Positions 34,563 through 46,267 of a DNA stretch of 64,000 nucleotides are shown one piece after another. The notes beneath the pieces are model-generated. The model was not told the DNA's origin and searched no databases. It saw only the letters and a program-made list of their open reading frames with translations. Source of the stretch: Sophora flavescens (taxonomy: Eukaryota; Streptophyta; Magnoliopsida; Fabales; Fabaceae); assembly GCA_030762895.1 (NCBI GenBank), contig CM061067.1, positions 50,679,667 to 50,743,666 of the forward strand, read 5' to 3'. Every line of letters begins with the position of its first letter. Within the stretch, counting starts at the first letter, position 1. Position numbers and translations under genes: made by a program.

Positions 34563-34669
34563 TTATAAAAAGATGGGTCCTCCTAAAGGACAGAGATTGT
34601 ATGTGATGGTATCTCATTTTCTGTCTTACACATGTTGAAAAAGACACATTTATAATAAAAAAATATGAT
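32065..34669. other. Low-information intergenic stretch
   Basis: No gene supported. ORFs near 32162-32650, 33630-34003 and 34247-34514 come from G/T-rich or C/T-rich low-complexity sequence. 32100-32640 and 33080-33410 could be fragments of an old LINE; the latter ends ATTTTGCTTATAAAAAAA, like a LINE tail. A perfect short hairpin GACTCTGTCTTGACAGAGTC lies at about 32762-32781. A C/T-rich block occupies 33710-33810. An AT repeat lies at 34532-34560. Confidence 0.3.
34532..34560. repeat. (AT)n microsatellite
   Basis: About 29 bp of uninterrupted AT dinucleotides. Confidence 0.9.
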
Positions 34670-35420
34670 TAATTCTGTAAGCGACATAATCTAAATAATC
34701 GGGATAGAAAATGATATAGCATACGTGAAATGCTTGAAAAATATAATTATCGGGTGGTGCTTTGAATAATCGAAGATGGGGATCAACCGGAATACCATAA
34801 GTTGCAAATATCCCGTCATAGAGAGAGCCTGGAAATTGCCTGAAAATTCAAAACCATAAAACTTTTCAATTTTTTTTTTTTATGTTTTGCACCCAAGATG
34901 TGAGAGTGGAATGCAGAAGTGACGGTAAGAAAAAGCTGAAAATTGTATTCTAAATTTGAGCTTGGAGGATACCCACTTATAAGAGATCAATGGGTCTTCG
35001 GGATTGGCATTTTGAACTCCATTCCCTACATATTCTAGTGCCTTATACGCTTCTTGGGATGGAGGGGTTGTTCCCGAGGTCGCTCCAGCATTTCCTGCTA
35101 GCTTCTGAAATCACTCAAAGCAAACCAAGCAGAAGTTTAAAAATAAAAAATATCAACTTATAAGATGATAATTGTCCAAGCTTTATAAATACTATAATTA
35201 TTATTTTAGTCATATCTCTAATCAATTCGAGACTCTCAACAAGAACCTAAAAATCTCATTCTTTCTTCACTCCTTTATTACACGAAAGCGAAAAAAAAGA
35301 TATATTCTTGCACGGCTGAGAGAAATGGGTACCTAGACTTTTATATTCCTCTTCTTCAAGATGTCTTGGGGGACGACCACGAGGAGGTGGTTCATAGTGT
35401 CCCTACTATCACCATCCATT
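34670..35420 (-). pseudogene. Exon-like blocks of an unassigned gene (minus)
   Basis: Three blocks on the minus strand have splice-like borders. About 35330-35410 reads HYEPPPRGRPPRHLEEEEY and ends at a GT donor (TCTAG|GTACCC). About 34970-35105 begins after GATTTCAG, reads NAGATSGTTPPSQEAYKAL, then EYVGNGVQNANPEDPLISYKW, and ends before GTATCC. About 34680-34840 begins after AATTTTCAG, reads PGSLYDGIFATYGIPVDPHL and stays open past 34680. Peptide quality is clearly better than random AT-rich sequence. I cannot name the family. It could be a degraded host gene or a fragment carried by a transposon. Confidence 0.4.
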
Positions 35421-35629
35421 TTGTATAATAATTAACTTACCCGTCTCGCTTTTAGTAATTATCTAAAGGAAAAATGCTAAGTGCATATTACATGCATGCT
35501 TTCACACCGCTCACAATTAAAGCTAGCTACACAGTATAATCAGAATATAGATATATAACAAATATACAGAATCAATTTGATTTTCAAACAATATAAAAAT
35601 TATATAAATATGAAGTAAGGTGCACAAGT

Positions 35630-36157
35630 TAAGGGTGAGCATCGGGCGGGTTCGGGTGGGGTTTGTCGGGTTCGGGCAGGTTCGAGGTAAGAAAAATGGA
35701 ATCCGAACCCGCCCATCTATACATCGGGTTGGCCGGGTGCGGGTTGGTCGGGTTTCGGGCGGGTTCGGACGGGTTGAAACGGGTTTATGATTTTTAATTA
35801 TTTAATTTTATTCCAAAAAATTAAAAAAAAACCCAACGAGCCTAATTAAAATTTAAGGCTTTCAGCCCAATTAAGTACCAAAAAAAAAATATAACAGAAG
35901 AGGGGAAAAAAAATCTAAGATCCAGTCTTGGCAGCCCATTCTCCATTAAAAAAAATTATTATTTTTTTTGTTATGAGCGGGTCGGGTCGGGTACCGATGG
36001 GTGACATAAACCAGACCCGAACCCGCCCGCTCTTATCCATCTAAAACCGAATTTTCCACCCGCCCAACCCGCCAAACCGTTTCAACCCGACCGTTGCACA
36101 AAAATTAGTAACGGGTCGGGCGATTTCGGGTGGGTCATGCAATTTTGCTCACCCCTA
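35630..36157. mobile_element. hAT-type non-autonomous element (528 bp)
   Basis: Starts TAAGGGTGAGC and ends GCTCACCCCTA. It is flanked by a perfect 8-bp duplication GCACAAGT (35622-35629 and 36158-36165). GC-rich GGGTTCGGGYGGG words lie near both ends, as in the copy at 27594-28330, but overall the two are diverged. No coding capacity. Confidence 0.92.
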
Positions 36158-36225
36158 GCACAAGTACCGCAAAAGTGCAAATATGCAAAAGTGTATTTGT
36201 TGCAATGTATGTAATCAACATGTAT

Positions 36226-36227
<2 letters not shown>

Positions 36228-36266
<39 letters not shown>
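36228..36266. repeat. (AC)n(AT)n compound microsatellite
   Basis: About 30 bp of AC repeats followed by a short AT run, between the hAT element and element D. Confidence 0.9.
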
Positions 36267-36309
36267 GTAAATTAATGCAATCCAATAATGTATTTTACCT
36301 CTTGGGCTC

Positions 36310-37372
36310 TGTTATTGGAAGAATTTCAAACTCTTGACAGAAATAATTCCGACAGGCTGACGAAGGAATTGAAGTAAAGAATGTTATTTTCTAAGTATCG
36401 AAAATACTTAGTTGATAAGAAAGTGTACATGTCGATGAAAAGATAGATTGACAAGCAGTCTTTTTGATGAAATTCATGGGAGGATTGTCAAAGATATGGA
36501 AAGAGAAAAAATGACTAAGTCTCAAAATCGACGATATAGTCAAGATAAGTTGTCAAGCAGTTAATCCCGTCAAAGACAAGTCAGTTGACACGGAGCGGTT
36601 CAAGACATTGAGTAGTTATTGGAATTGTATTGACAAACAGTTTAAATGTAAAGCCTAAGAGAACTACCAAGGACATGTGGCAGTCATTTAGATAGGAAGT
36701 TACTACTAGGTAGTTATTTTATTTGCCTATAAATACTAGTTATTACAATGTAATAGGAGAGGTTACTTGATACACATCCTACACATCTCGATCACACAAC
36801 AGATTGACGGATTACATTCAAGTATTCCCTCCATCCTTCTTATTTCAATACTGTGGCAAAATTCAATGCCATTTTCATCTTTTTTGTTCAAGTTCTTTAC
36901 TTGTTCCATTTAATTCCCAGTATTTCTCTCAAGATCGCCTTTTAAGTTTATTTTACTTCTTGCAAGTAGTGTCATTTAGATCTTTCTTTACCTAACTTTC
37001 CTTTCAAACTTCAGTTTTCTTTTCATTATAAACTCAGTACGATTAGGAAGTTATTTTCTATTAAATAACTGTCCCTTCTTTTTAAAAATTTCAAATTTCA
37101 AACCTATCTTTTAAAGCATGAATAATTTATCATCAAAACTCATTATTGACAATGCTTTATACCTCTTTGACAAATTGACATAATCGTTTGACACCAAGTC
37201 TTTGCCAGCATTTCCTAATTTGGCTTTAATTGTCAAATTTGTACTTGGCAGACTATTCATACATACATTTCTGACGAGATTACAGAATAACTAGTATGTC
37301 CCACACTCGTTTGATCGTCAATTATTTGTCATGAAGGAATTTTTGGACACAACCAAAAAACCAATGTTAACA
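36310..37372 (+). repeat. 5' LTR of element D
   Basis: Starts TGTTATTGG and ends CCAATGTTAACA, short inverted termini of TG...CA type, directly before the PBS. A TATA box TATAAATA at 36728-36735 marks the likely U3 promoter. The other LTR lies outside the window, so the left border rests on the termini alone. Confidence 0.75.
36728..36735 (+). promoter_or_regulatory. TATA box in the D LTR
   Basis: TATAAATA in context GCCTATAAATACTAG, in the middle of the LTR. A Pol II promoter is inferred. Confidence 0.55.
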
Positions 37373-37375
37373 AAT

Positions 37376-37393
37376 TGGTACGCCCGGTGGGAC
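37376..37393 (+). other. Primer binding site of element D
   Basis: TGGTACGCCCGGTGGGAC lies three bases after the LTR end. The tRNA cannot be named with certainty. Position and GC richness fit a Tat-lineage PBS. Confidence 0.6.
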
Positions 37394-37425
37394 AAGTTTA
37401 GAGTAACTCATATAGTGTTACGAAT

Positions 37426-40321
37426 TTGACATACAAATTTATTTGTATGCGTCTACGGAGTGGAAAGGTGGTTCAAATATCATCTATTTCCCAAAACTTT
37501 GTGAATATGAGTAGTGCAAGTGATGCAGGCATAGTAGGCACTAACACTGCTGCGTCAATAGTGGATGCTATTGCACCAGTTGACAATATTCCTGCAACCA
37601 GGGCTAACTCTACTAATGCAGGGAATAATAGCACTAATAGTTTAGGTGCGAGAAGAGGCATTTCTTATACTCAAGTTGTCAATAGATTTGACGAAGTTGG
37701 CCAAGGAACACTCCCGTCACCAACTTCCATGGTTTTACAACAAATAAATCCACCAACTACCGGATTGTCTCCACGAAGCGTTGTGAATTCAAACCCAAGA
37801 GGGACTACACAACCTTTGTCACAACCTTTGTATAGGATGCCTTATGGTTCGACTGCTGTCAATCCAAATACCCCATTTGCATACATACCATATCCAAATG
37901 GAATGACGATGGCTACCTATCCATCTGGACAGGCATGACCATCGACTGGGGGGCAAATTCCCAGTCATGCGAATGGGATAACAGGGTCAATGGTAGTAAC
38001 TCATTCTCGACAAGATCAACCAGTAGTAAGGCCACATATATCCCCACTAAGACAACCCCCACAAAATATTGTTGGTATGTCAGAGGCTACTTTAGCCAAT
38101 GTTCGACAACAAATTGACTCTAGTAATCATGACATGGTGAATACATTTACTCAACAAATGAGTACGGTGATTACGCCATTAATGGAAAACACGACTAATG
38201 CATGCTTGATATTGGCAAATGAGATACGTAGGTTAAATAGAGCCTTGGGCGTTGTAGCCCCAGCTAATAACCAAAATACCAATAGAAATCTCAATAGAAA
38301 TGTCAATAGGAATAATCAACCATAGGTTGAACAACCACAAGTTATACAACTTGACAGATCTAAGCAAGATGACGAACGACCACAGCCTCATCGTCGGATT
38401 CCTTTGAGACGTGGAAATGTACATATTCTACAACCAAAGGAAGACGAAGATTTTGTCATAAACCAGGGTGCTTTTGGAGCGTTTCGTCAAAGAGTTCTAA
38501 AACAAAACGTCAATCAAGTCGTCGAGCAAGCATTGAATAGGTTTAGTTTTAACATAGGTTATACTAATCAATTTTGCGTCGGTAATTCCTGATTGGGTCC
38601 AACAGGCGGAAATACCTCGAGGATACAAAATACCCAAATTGTCAAAATTCTCAGGAGAAAGTGGAGAGTCGATAGTCGAGCACATTGCCCGATATACAAT
38701 CGAGTTGGGAGATTTGACTTTAGAAGAGGGATTAAAGATGAAGTTCTTTCCTAGTTCATTGATTAAGAATGCTTTTTCTTGGTTTTCAACTCTAAGGCCT
38801 AATTCCATACATTCCTGGAATCAATTAGAGAGGAGTTTTCATTATCAATTCTTTAGGGGTGACCTAAAGATAGGATTGACAGACTTATTTGGCACTAAGA
38901 GGATGAATAACGAGTCTGTCGATGACTACCTTGCCCGATTCCGTCAAATGAGGAGTTGGTACTTCACCCCTATCCCTGAGGCAGAAATAGTAAAGATTGC
39001 TGCTAGGGGTCTAGATTACCATATTAGGAAGAAGTTGGTCAACCAACATCTAATTGATCTTGCCCAGTTAGGAGATAAAGTCCGACAAATTGAACAATTG
39101 AAAGCCGAAAAGGTTTTCAAGCAGAAGAAATTCCTCAAAAGAGAAAATATTAACTTTGTCGGATGTAATGAATCCGACGAGGAGGGCAACAATTCTGAGA
39201 AATATGAGGTAGATTACGTTGAATTAAAAAATGGTCCACCTTATATATGCCAAGCTTTGAAGCCTGCGAGGGCCAAAGAAAGGATTCCTTTCATTAATAA
39301 GAAAGTGTATACATTCGATGTGACCAAGACCGATCAAATATTTGACATATTACTCAAAGATAAGCAGTTAAAATTGTCAGATGACCATAGGCTTTTGAAG
39401 GCCCATGAGATTAAGGATCGGAAGTACTGTAAGTATCATAACACTTTTGGTCATGTAACTAATGATTGTATGCATTTCAGGGACATTATTCAGAAAGGTT
39501 TGGCAGAAGGAAGACTAAAATTTTCAGACAAGAAACCAGACATGAAGGTTGATACAGAACCGTTTGGTCCTGAAGTTAACAAGGCTGACCGTCGAGTACC
39601 TATGGGAATAGGCATGGTCAACATCAGGGCTGGGCAAAATATCCCGATGGATTTGTCAGATTCATTTGATATTTATCCAAAGACGGGTGAACCACTTATC
39701 GATTTCATGACACGCAAGAAATCTAGTGGCATGCTTAAAGTTTGCCCAAAATGTGAAGCATTTTATGATGAAGTGGCTGCCGAGAAGGCCAGGGGGCAGA
39801 AAACGCCATCTTATCGCCCACAAGACAGAACTGAGTCCCGCAATGGTAGTAGCCAAGAGAGATTTTCACACTCGAGCAGCCATACTGGGTCTAACCGTGT
39901 ACACATAAGTGTTGCACCCGTTGTTAACAGGCAGGCAAACAGTCGTCAACAACACAAGCATCAGACAAGACCTAGACAGCACCACACTGGAGGTTGACTT
40001 GAAGAGCCGGTCAGAGGATCAGTGGGAAGTAACAACTTTATCGGTGGCAGGTTCAATTCTGTCAAGACTAGGAAACCCCCGTCCAATGTAATGGTGGATC
40101 AATGGGTAAAGAATTCTGCCACGGCTCGTTATCCAGAGTTACGAAAGCAGAAATGGGTCAGAAAGAACAAGTTCAATGACCACAACCCACCCTTTTGGAA
40201 TGAGGATTACCGAAAGGGTCAACTAGCTCAGAATGCTCAGATGACAGGACCTGGCTTGTCAGGACCATCAACTCAGCTGGTCATCTCTAAGAGCCAAAAG
40301 AGGAGGTTGCAAAGGCTCTGA
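37426..40321 (+). pseudogene. gag: gag of element D
   Basis: Frames 37426-37938, 37990-38325, 38404-38592, 38639-39997 and 40022-40321 form a broken gag. The N-terminal part is Ser/Thr/Asn-rich and low complexity. The capsid region (38639-39120) shows FSGESGESIVEHIARYTIEL, FPSSLIKNAFSWFSTL and MNNESVDDYLARFRQMR, as in Tat gags. A CKYHNTFGHVTNDC zinc-knuckle-like motif lies near 39426-39470. The frame breaks near 37940, 38325, 38592 and 39997, and a TGA stands at 40319-40321. Confidence 0.8.
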
Positions 40322-40358
40322 CAAGCTCAAAAGAAGAAGCTTGCTAGCCAAGGAGGTG

Positions 40359-41848
40359 TGATGAGCCTCTGGTTGACTGGTTTTATAACTAGTAAAGACC
40401 TTGGCTTTGTGCTAATTTTATATCATTTTCACTCAAATTAGACTTGATTGTCCTTAAGTAGTATTTTGAGTCTGTAAAGTGTTTTTATGTTAATTTAGTT
40501 GATTTAGAGTTAAATAAAGCACTTATGTTATTTTCTTATTTTCAGGTTAATAAAAAGTGAAATAAATCCGGAGCCACTCGCCCCGCGAAGGATATCTCGC
40601 CCCGTGAGTCACCCAGCCCAGAAAGTCAGAGACGATCACGGTTTACCCGTGTTGAAGATCACGGCCGTGACGCGCGGCCCTCTTATAAAAACAGAAACGC
40701 AGGAGTCAGAACAGGAAAGCTAAAAGGAAGCCCAACAACTTTCATGAAGAACTCAGATGCTGAATTGGATGTATAGTGGGTCACATTGGGCCTTGAAGTC
40801 AGAACATAATTGCTGTCACTGGAACCTGAACTGGTCATGAAGATTGGGCCATAACTTGGGCTGTAGATGTCGGTTGGAACTGAAACCGGTGGCAAATGAA
40901 AGATCAAACAAAGAGCTTTAACTCTAGACCATTATTCCAAACAGAGCCGTTTTGAAGGACTTTAATCCATGTGAAGTCAGAGGCGTTTCAGCTGCCCTAT
41001 GAGTTGAATGTGGACATAACTCCCTCATCTTAATTCATAATTAAGCAAATTAAGTGGCTTTGGAAAGCTAAGAGGCAGAGGTTGAAGTTAATAAAAGGAG
41101 CATTCAGATATTGAGAGAGGAGTTAGTCATAGTTAGGCTGGGTTGGGAGGCTAGTCAGTTTTGGCTAGTTTCTTGGCTAGTTTTTAGAATAGTTAGCCTT
41201 TTGTTTTATCTTTAGTTATTGTTTTCCTTCTGTAATGGAGAGCTAGTCTCCTAGATTAATCTACTGTGATTGGTTTCTATTACATTTGAGGTTCTATAAT
41301 TCCTGTTTTATTTGCTTTTCTCTTTTCAATGCAATGCTATATGTTTCTGTTTGTTATTTCAGGAATGTATAGTGTTGTATTGATTCATTTCGGTGATGTT
41401 ATGTTTCTATACTTAATCGCGTTTGTTATTTCGCGTGTGTTCATTCATGTTCGTTTGTTCATGAGAGCTTAACCCCGTTTGTTATTTCGGGAATAGGAAC
41501 ATACATCCGTAGTAGTGAATTTCGTTTGTTATTTGTTGCTACAATCGGGAGGGGATTAGAATCTGCTTAGGGCTTGGATTTACATGAACCAATGATAGTG
41601 GGAAACCGAGAACAGTGGGTTAATCGTTCTTTAGTTTATTTGATAATATTTTAACTGCTTGTTTTCTTACTCTGTTTTTATTTTGTTTTCTTTATTTTAT
41701 TTCAATTTCCCAAAACCCCCAGAACTAATTTTCTGTTAATAATAACAACGCCTAAGAGTCCTTGAGAGACGACATCCGAGTTGTCGCTTCCCTATCTGCA
41801 TTATTTTGTAAACGCTCGTTCTTTTTGCGCGCGTGGCGGCGCGTTTCA
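40359..41848 (+). repeat. 5' LTR of element E
   Basis: Starts TGATGAGCC and ends GCGTTTCA. It has TATAAAAA at 40684-40691, after a block with one CACGGCCGTGAC palindrome (about 40660). The minus-strand ORF 40683-40907, and its longer version in the other LTR, are probably fortuitous. Confidence 0.9.
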
Positions 41849-41853
41849 AAAAT

Positions 41854-41871
41854 TGGCGCCGTTGCCGGGGA
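41854..41871 (+). other. Primer binding site of element E (tRNA-Asp type)
   Basis: TGGCGCCGTTGCCGGGGA, the classic Athila/Tat PBS, six bases after the LTR. Confidence 0.85.
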
Positions 41872-41990
41872 CTCTGGTTTGTTGTTATTAGCAGGAAAAA
41901 AAAAACTTTTTGCTTTGCTGAATTAGTTTTGTCTGTTTTGTCTGGTTGTGAATTTTAGCACCCCCCATGGATAATTATATGTGAAGTTAC

Positions 41991-43347
41991 ATGCCTAATG
42001 TTTACTATGAACAACCACCATGCATATATTTTCCTGATTTTCTTAGTTTATCACACTGGTTGCCAAGGTTTAGTGGTTTTGCAGGTGAGAATCCGCAGGA
42101 GCATCTGAGGGAATTCCAGGCAGTTTGTTCTATAATCTTGAGACTGCGGGAATAATAATGAAGATCACATTCAGATGGAAGCTTTCCAGTTCTCACTTGA
42201 AGGTGCTGCAAGAGATTGGTTGTATTGTCTTGATGAGAATTCCATCTCAAGCTGGTTTGATTTGAAGGAAGCCTTCCTGTTTAGATACAATCCTGCCTTC
42301 AGAGCTGCACCTTCCGAACCTTCACTGGAGGATCTGATCAAGCAAATGAATGCACAAATAGAAGCAAACTTTCTCGAAAATCAACGGATGATAGAGGAAA
42401 ATCAACAGAGGATGGAGGCTGAATACCAGAGGAGCCAAGCTGAATCTCAGAAGTTGTCCGCTCTAATTGATCAAATAGCCGCCAACTCGGCTGCAATGCT
42501 AACTCCACAGCCTCTTGAAGAACATACAGAGTCACAAGTTATTCCTGAAAATATTTCTGATGATGATTCTGATAATGTTTCTATTGATGAACTGTGTGTT
42601 GAATCCCCTGATTCTAATGCATGTGATGATTGTTATTGTTCTGGCACTGCTTTGTGTGTAGAATGTTATTTTGAAAGGTATGTTAAGCAAAGCATCCATA
42701 TGGAACAGGAGACAGATGAGGTTGAGGGCCATGTTCATATAGGAAATGAGCATCAGGAGGATCAGGAGAACATTTGCTCCACCGTGCTTGAGGATAAAGA
42801 AGAATCTTTGGTCTTAGAGGCATGTGTTGAGAGTAATGGGGTGGATGAACTAATTGCTGAATTTCCAGACATTCAGAATTTTACTGATTCATTTTATTGT
42901 GATATATGTACTGACTCTACTAACACTAACCTTTGTGTGGTGTGTGCTGAAATTTCTGCATGTATAGTAGGTGATAAATTTGTTAGTGCAGTAAATGAAG
43001 AAAATGCAGAATTTGAAGCAGCACCAGTAACCCCAGCTAACTGTTTGCCACCTCCCCCTGTGGAACCAAAAGCTCTGGATTTTGCACCCTTGGATTTTGC
43101 ACCATGGCCGGTCCAAGAGGTTGAGCCCCACTTCTATTGGGGAGACTTTGTAGATAAAGAGGTCAGCTGTGACCCGAAGGGGAGTGAGAAGTCTGCCGCA
43201 CTCGGCGAAGTCATCATAATTGTCAAGTGCTCACCCCCACATCAAGGCTGCGAGTTAGGGAAGCATGGAATGAACTTCCACTCTTTGTCCATCACGTGGG
43301 CCTTATGCTACAAGCAATGGGATCCTGGTGGAACCGCCCTTCAATGA
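41991..43347 (+). CDS. Gag-like fragment fused to a cysteine-pair-rich ORF (element E)
   Basis: A first frame (41991-42155) holds the beginning of a gag capsid (LPRFSGFAGENPQEHLREFQ) and ends in TAA. The main ORF (42175-43347, 390 codons, another frame) continues the capsid with FSLEGAARDWLYCL and WFDLKEAFLFRYNPAF, then a Gln/Glu-rich probable coiled coil (about residues 55-110). A long acidic region follows with two cysteine-pair motifs, CDDCYCSGTALCVEC and CDICTDSTNTNLCVVC, each CX2CX7-8CX2C, about 90 residues apart. The tail is proline-rich. There is no CCHC knuckle or protease. The long open frame within a young element suggests recent coding use. Function is unknown; metal binding is an inference from the Cys spacing. 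Confidence 0.55.
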
Positions 43348-44752
43348 GTTTTTCTTAACCTTGCTCTTTTAATTTTCTTTTCCTTGCTTTATTTCTGCTT
43401 TGTTTTCAATAAAGCTCCTGAATAATTTGAGAAGCTCAGGAGTTGTGTCGAGTCTTTTGTTGGCAAGTTTATTGGATTTTATTGATTTTGCATAGATTGA
43501 TTGCATGATAGTGTTGACTGTTTTCCCCCTAAGATATGAAATTTTTTTGAAAAATGATCCCCATGTAATTGAAAACTGAACTTTGGGATTTTGTTGTGAT
43601 GGCATGATTTATGATAAGTTTGGGGTGATAGGAAGCACACACTATGGATAGAATCTCTGTCAAACAATTTGCAAAAATGTCCAGGTGAGGTTTTGAGCCT
43701 CCAACATTTTTTTGACTGTGTGAGAATCACTTTCAAGTTGCACTTTCCTGAATTTGCTTGAATCTCTTTATGGTTTGCATGATTATGTGTTTGCTTCAAA
43801 TGATTTAGGCATTTTCTTTGTAAATAGCTACTTAGCCTAAAATAACCAGTCCCTGATGCATGTTCCTTAGTTAGCCCCTTTGAGCCTGATTAGCCTATTG
43901 CTTCTTGATAACCTAATGTTATAAGCCCAAAAATCTGGAAAACCATGTTAGCCCGATCTTAGGATTAGGAGAGCATGGAATCTTAGAATGGGTGCAAGAA
44001 ACTAAAGTTTGGGGTGGCTGCAAGGTGTAATGTGTTGTTTGGGATTGAGAAAAAAAAATTGTGAAAAAAAATAAAAATAGAAAAAAGAAGAAGAGAAAAG
44101 CAGAAATTAAAAAAAATAAAAAGTGGAAAAATGCCAAAAAGGCTGTTTGAATAAAGAGGCTGTAGCCACCCAAGGCATAAAGAAAAATGGAAAAGGAACG
44201 CGAGTGGAATTTCAAAGTGTAAATAATGTTCATGCTCTCTTAGTTCCTAGGGTCTTCAGCCTAGTTCCTTTGTATATCCTACCCTTAGCCAGGCCCCATT
44301 ACAACCCATAAAAGACCCTTTGATGTTGCATGCATGTTTTCTGTGGGAATCATTTGGAGATGAAAATCAAATTTATGGGAAGTGCTCTTAAAAGTGAAAT
44401 TGAGTGAATTGTTGATAGCCTGACACAAACTGAGCGATTGAGTGAAACACAAATTTCCCTTGTGAGGAAGGCAGTTGTTTGAACTTGGTGATCTCCCTTG
44501 TATGTGTAACTTAGATCCCCTGCTTAGATTAATGATTGTTTGAATGATGAATTTCTCAATTGTTTAGAATAGATGATTGTGGGGATTACTTTGTTTGAAA
44601 GGGGGGAACATTGAGGAAAAATTATTTTGAAAAATTGCTTGAAATCATAGCGAAAGTTGATTGAATCCTTGAGCTTGCCAGGTCTTGAGTCTTTTTGAGT
44701 TTTTGAGTTGTAGTTTGCTTGGGGACAAGCAAAGTTTAAGTTTGGGGTATTT
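43348..44752 (+). other. 3' noncoding region and PPT of element E
   Basis: No gene. An A-rich purine tract lies at 44047-44140. GGCCCCATTACAACCC near 44292 is followed by AAAAGACC. The junction GGGGACAAGCAAAGTTTAAG, then TTTGGGGTATT and the LTR, occupies 44721-44752. All three are matched, on the minus strand, in elements B and C. Confidence 0.75.
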
Positions 44753-46248
44753 TGATGAGCCTCTGGTTGACTGGTTTTATAACTAGTAAAGACCTTGGCT
44801 TTGTGCTAATTTTATATCATTTTCACTCAAATTAGACTTGATTGTCCTTAAGTAGTATTTTGAGTCTGTAAAGTGTTTTTATGTTAATTTAGTTGATTTA
44901 GAGTTAAATAAAGCACTTATGTTATTTTCTTATTTTCAGGTTAATAAAAAGTGAAATAAATCCGGAGCCACTCGCCCCGCGAAGGATATCTCGCCCCGCG
45001 AGTCACCCAGCCTAGAAAGTCAGAGACGATCACGGTTTACCCGTGTTGAAGATCACGGCCGTGACGCACGGCCCTCTTATAAAAACAGAAATGCAGGAGT
45101 CAGAACAGGAAAGCTAAAAGGAAGCCCAACAACTTTCATGAAGAACTCAGATGCTGAATTGGATGTATAGTGGGTCACATTGGGCCTTGAAGTCAGAACA
45201 TAATTGCTGTCACTGGAACCTGAACTGGTCATGAAGATTGGGCCATAACTTGGGCTGTAGATGTCGGTTGGAACTGAAACCGGTGGCAAATGAAAGATCA
45301 AACAAAGAGCTTTAACTCTCATGAAGACCATTATTCCAAACAGAGCCGTTTTGAAGGACTTTAATCCATGTGAAGTCAGAGGCGTTTCAGCTGCCCTATG
45401 AGTTGAATGTGGACATAACTCCCTCATCTTAATTCATAATTAAGCAAATTAAGTGGCTTTGGAAAGCTAAGAGGCAGAGGTTGAAGTTAATAAAAGGAGC
45501 ATTCAGATATTGAGAGAGGAGTTAGTCATAGTTAGGCTGGGTTGGGAGGCTAGTCAGTTTTGGCTAGTTTCTTGGCTAGTTTTTAGAATAGTTAGTCTTT
45601 TGTTTTATCTTTAGTTATTGTTTTCCTTCTGTAATGGAGAGCTAGTCTCCTAGATTAATCTACTGTGATTGGTTTCTATTACATTTGAGGTTCTATAATT
45701 CCTGTTTTATTTGCTTTTCTCTTTTCAATGCAATGCTATATGTTTCGTTTGTTATTTCGAGGAATGTATAGTGTTGTATTGATTCATTTCGGTGATGTTA
45801 TGTTTCTATACTTAATCGCGTTTATTATTTCGCGTGTGTTCATTCATGTTCGTTTGTTCATGAGAGCTTAACCCCGTTTGTTATTTCGGGAATAGGAACA
45901 TACATCCGTAGTAGTGAATTTCGTTTGTTATTTGTTGCTACAACCGGGAGGGGATTAGAATCTGCTTAGGGCTTGGATTTACATGAACCAATGATAGTGG
46001 GAAACCGAGAACAGTAGGTTAATCGTTCTTTAGTTTATTTGATAATATTTTAACTGCTTGTTTTCTTACTCTGTTTTTATTTTGTTTTCTTTATTTTATT
46101 TCAATTTCCCAAAACCCCCAGAACTAATTTTCTGTTAATAATAACAACGCCTAAGAGTCCTTGAGAGACGACATCCGAGTTATCGCTTCCCTATCTGCAT
46201 TATTTTGTAAACGCTCGTTCTTTTTGGCGTGTGGCGACAGCGCGTTCA
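44753..46248 (+). repeat. 3' LTR of element E
   Basis: Nearly identical to 40359-41848. The main differences are a 5-bp indel near 45318 and changes in the last 30 bp. Confidence 0.92.
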
Positions 46249-46267
46249 AGGTGTCACTGTAAAAGAG

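Larger units (their letters stand above)
40359..46248 (+). mobile_element. Element E: young non-autonomous LTR retrotransposon (5.9 kb)
   Basis: LTRs of 1490 and 1496 bp are flanked by the perfect duplication AGGTG (40354-40358 and 46249-46253). The PBS is of tRNA-Asp type. There is a PPT, a gag-like fragment fused to a Cys-rich ORF, and no protease, RT, RNase H or integrase. The LTRs differ by about ten substitutions and a few small indels by eye, so insertion is recent. It lies between gag and protease of element D. Confidence 0.93.
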
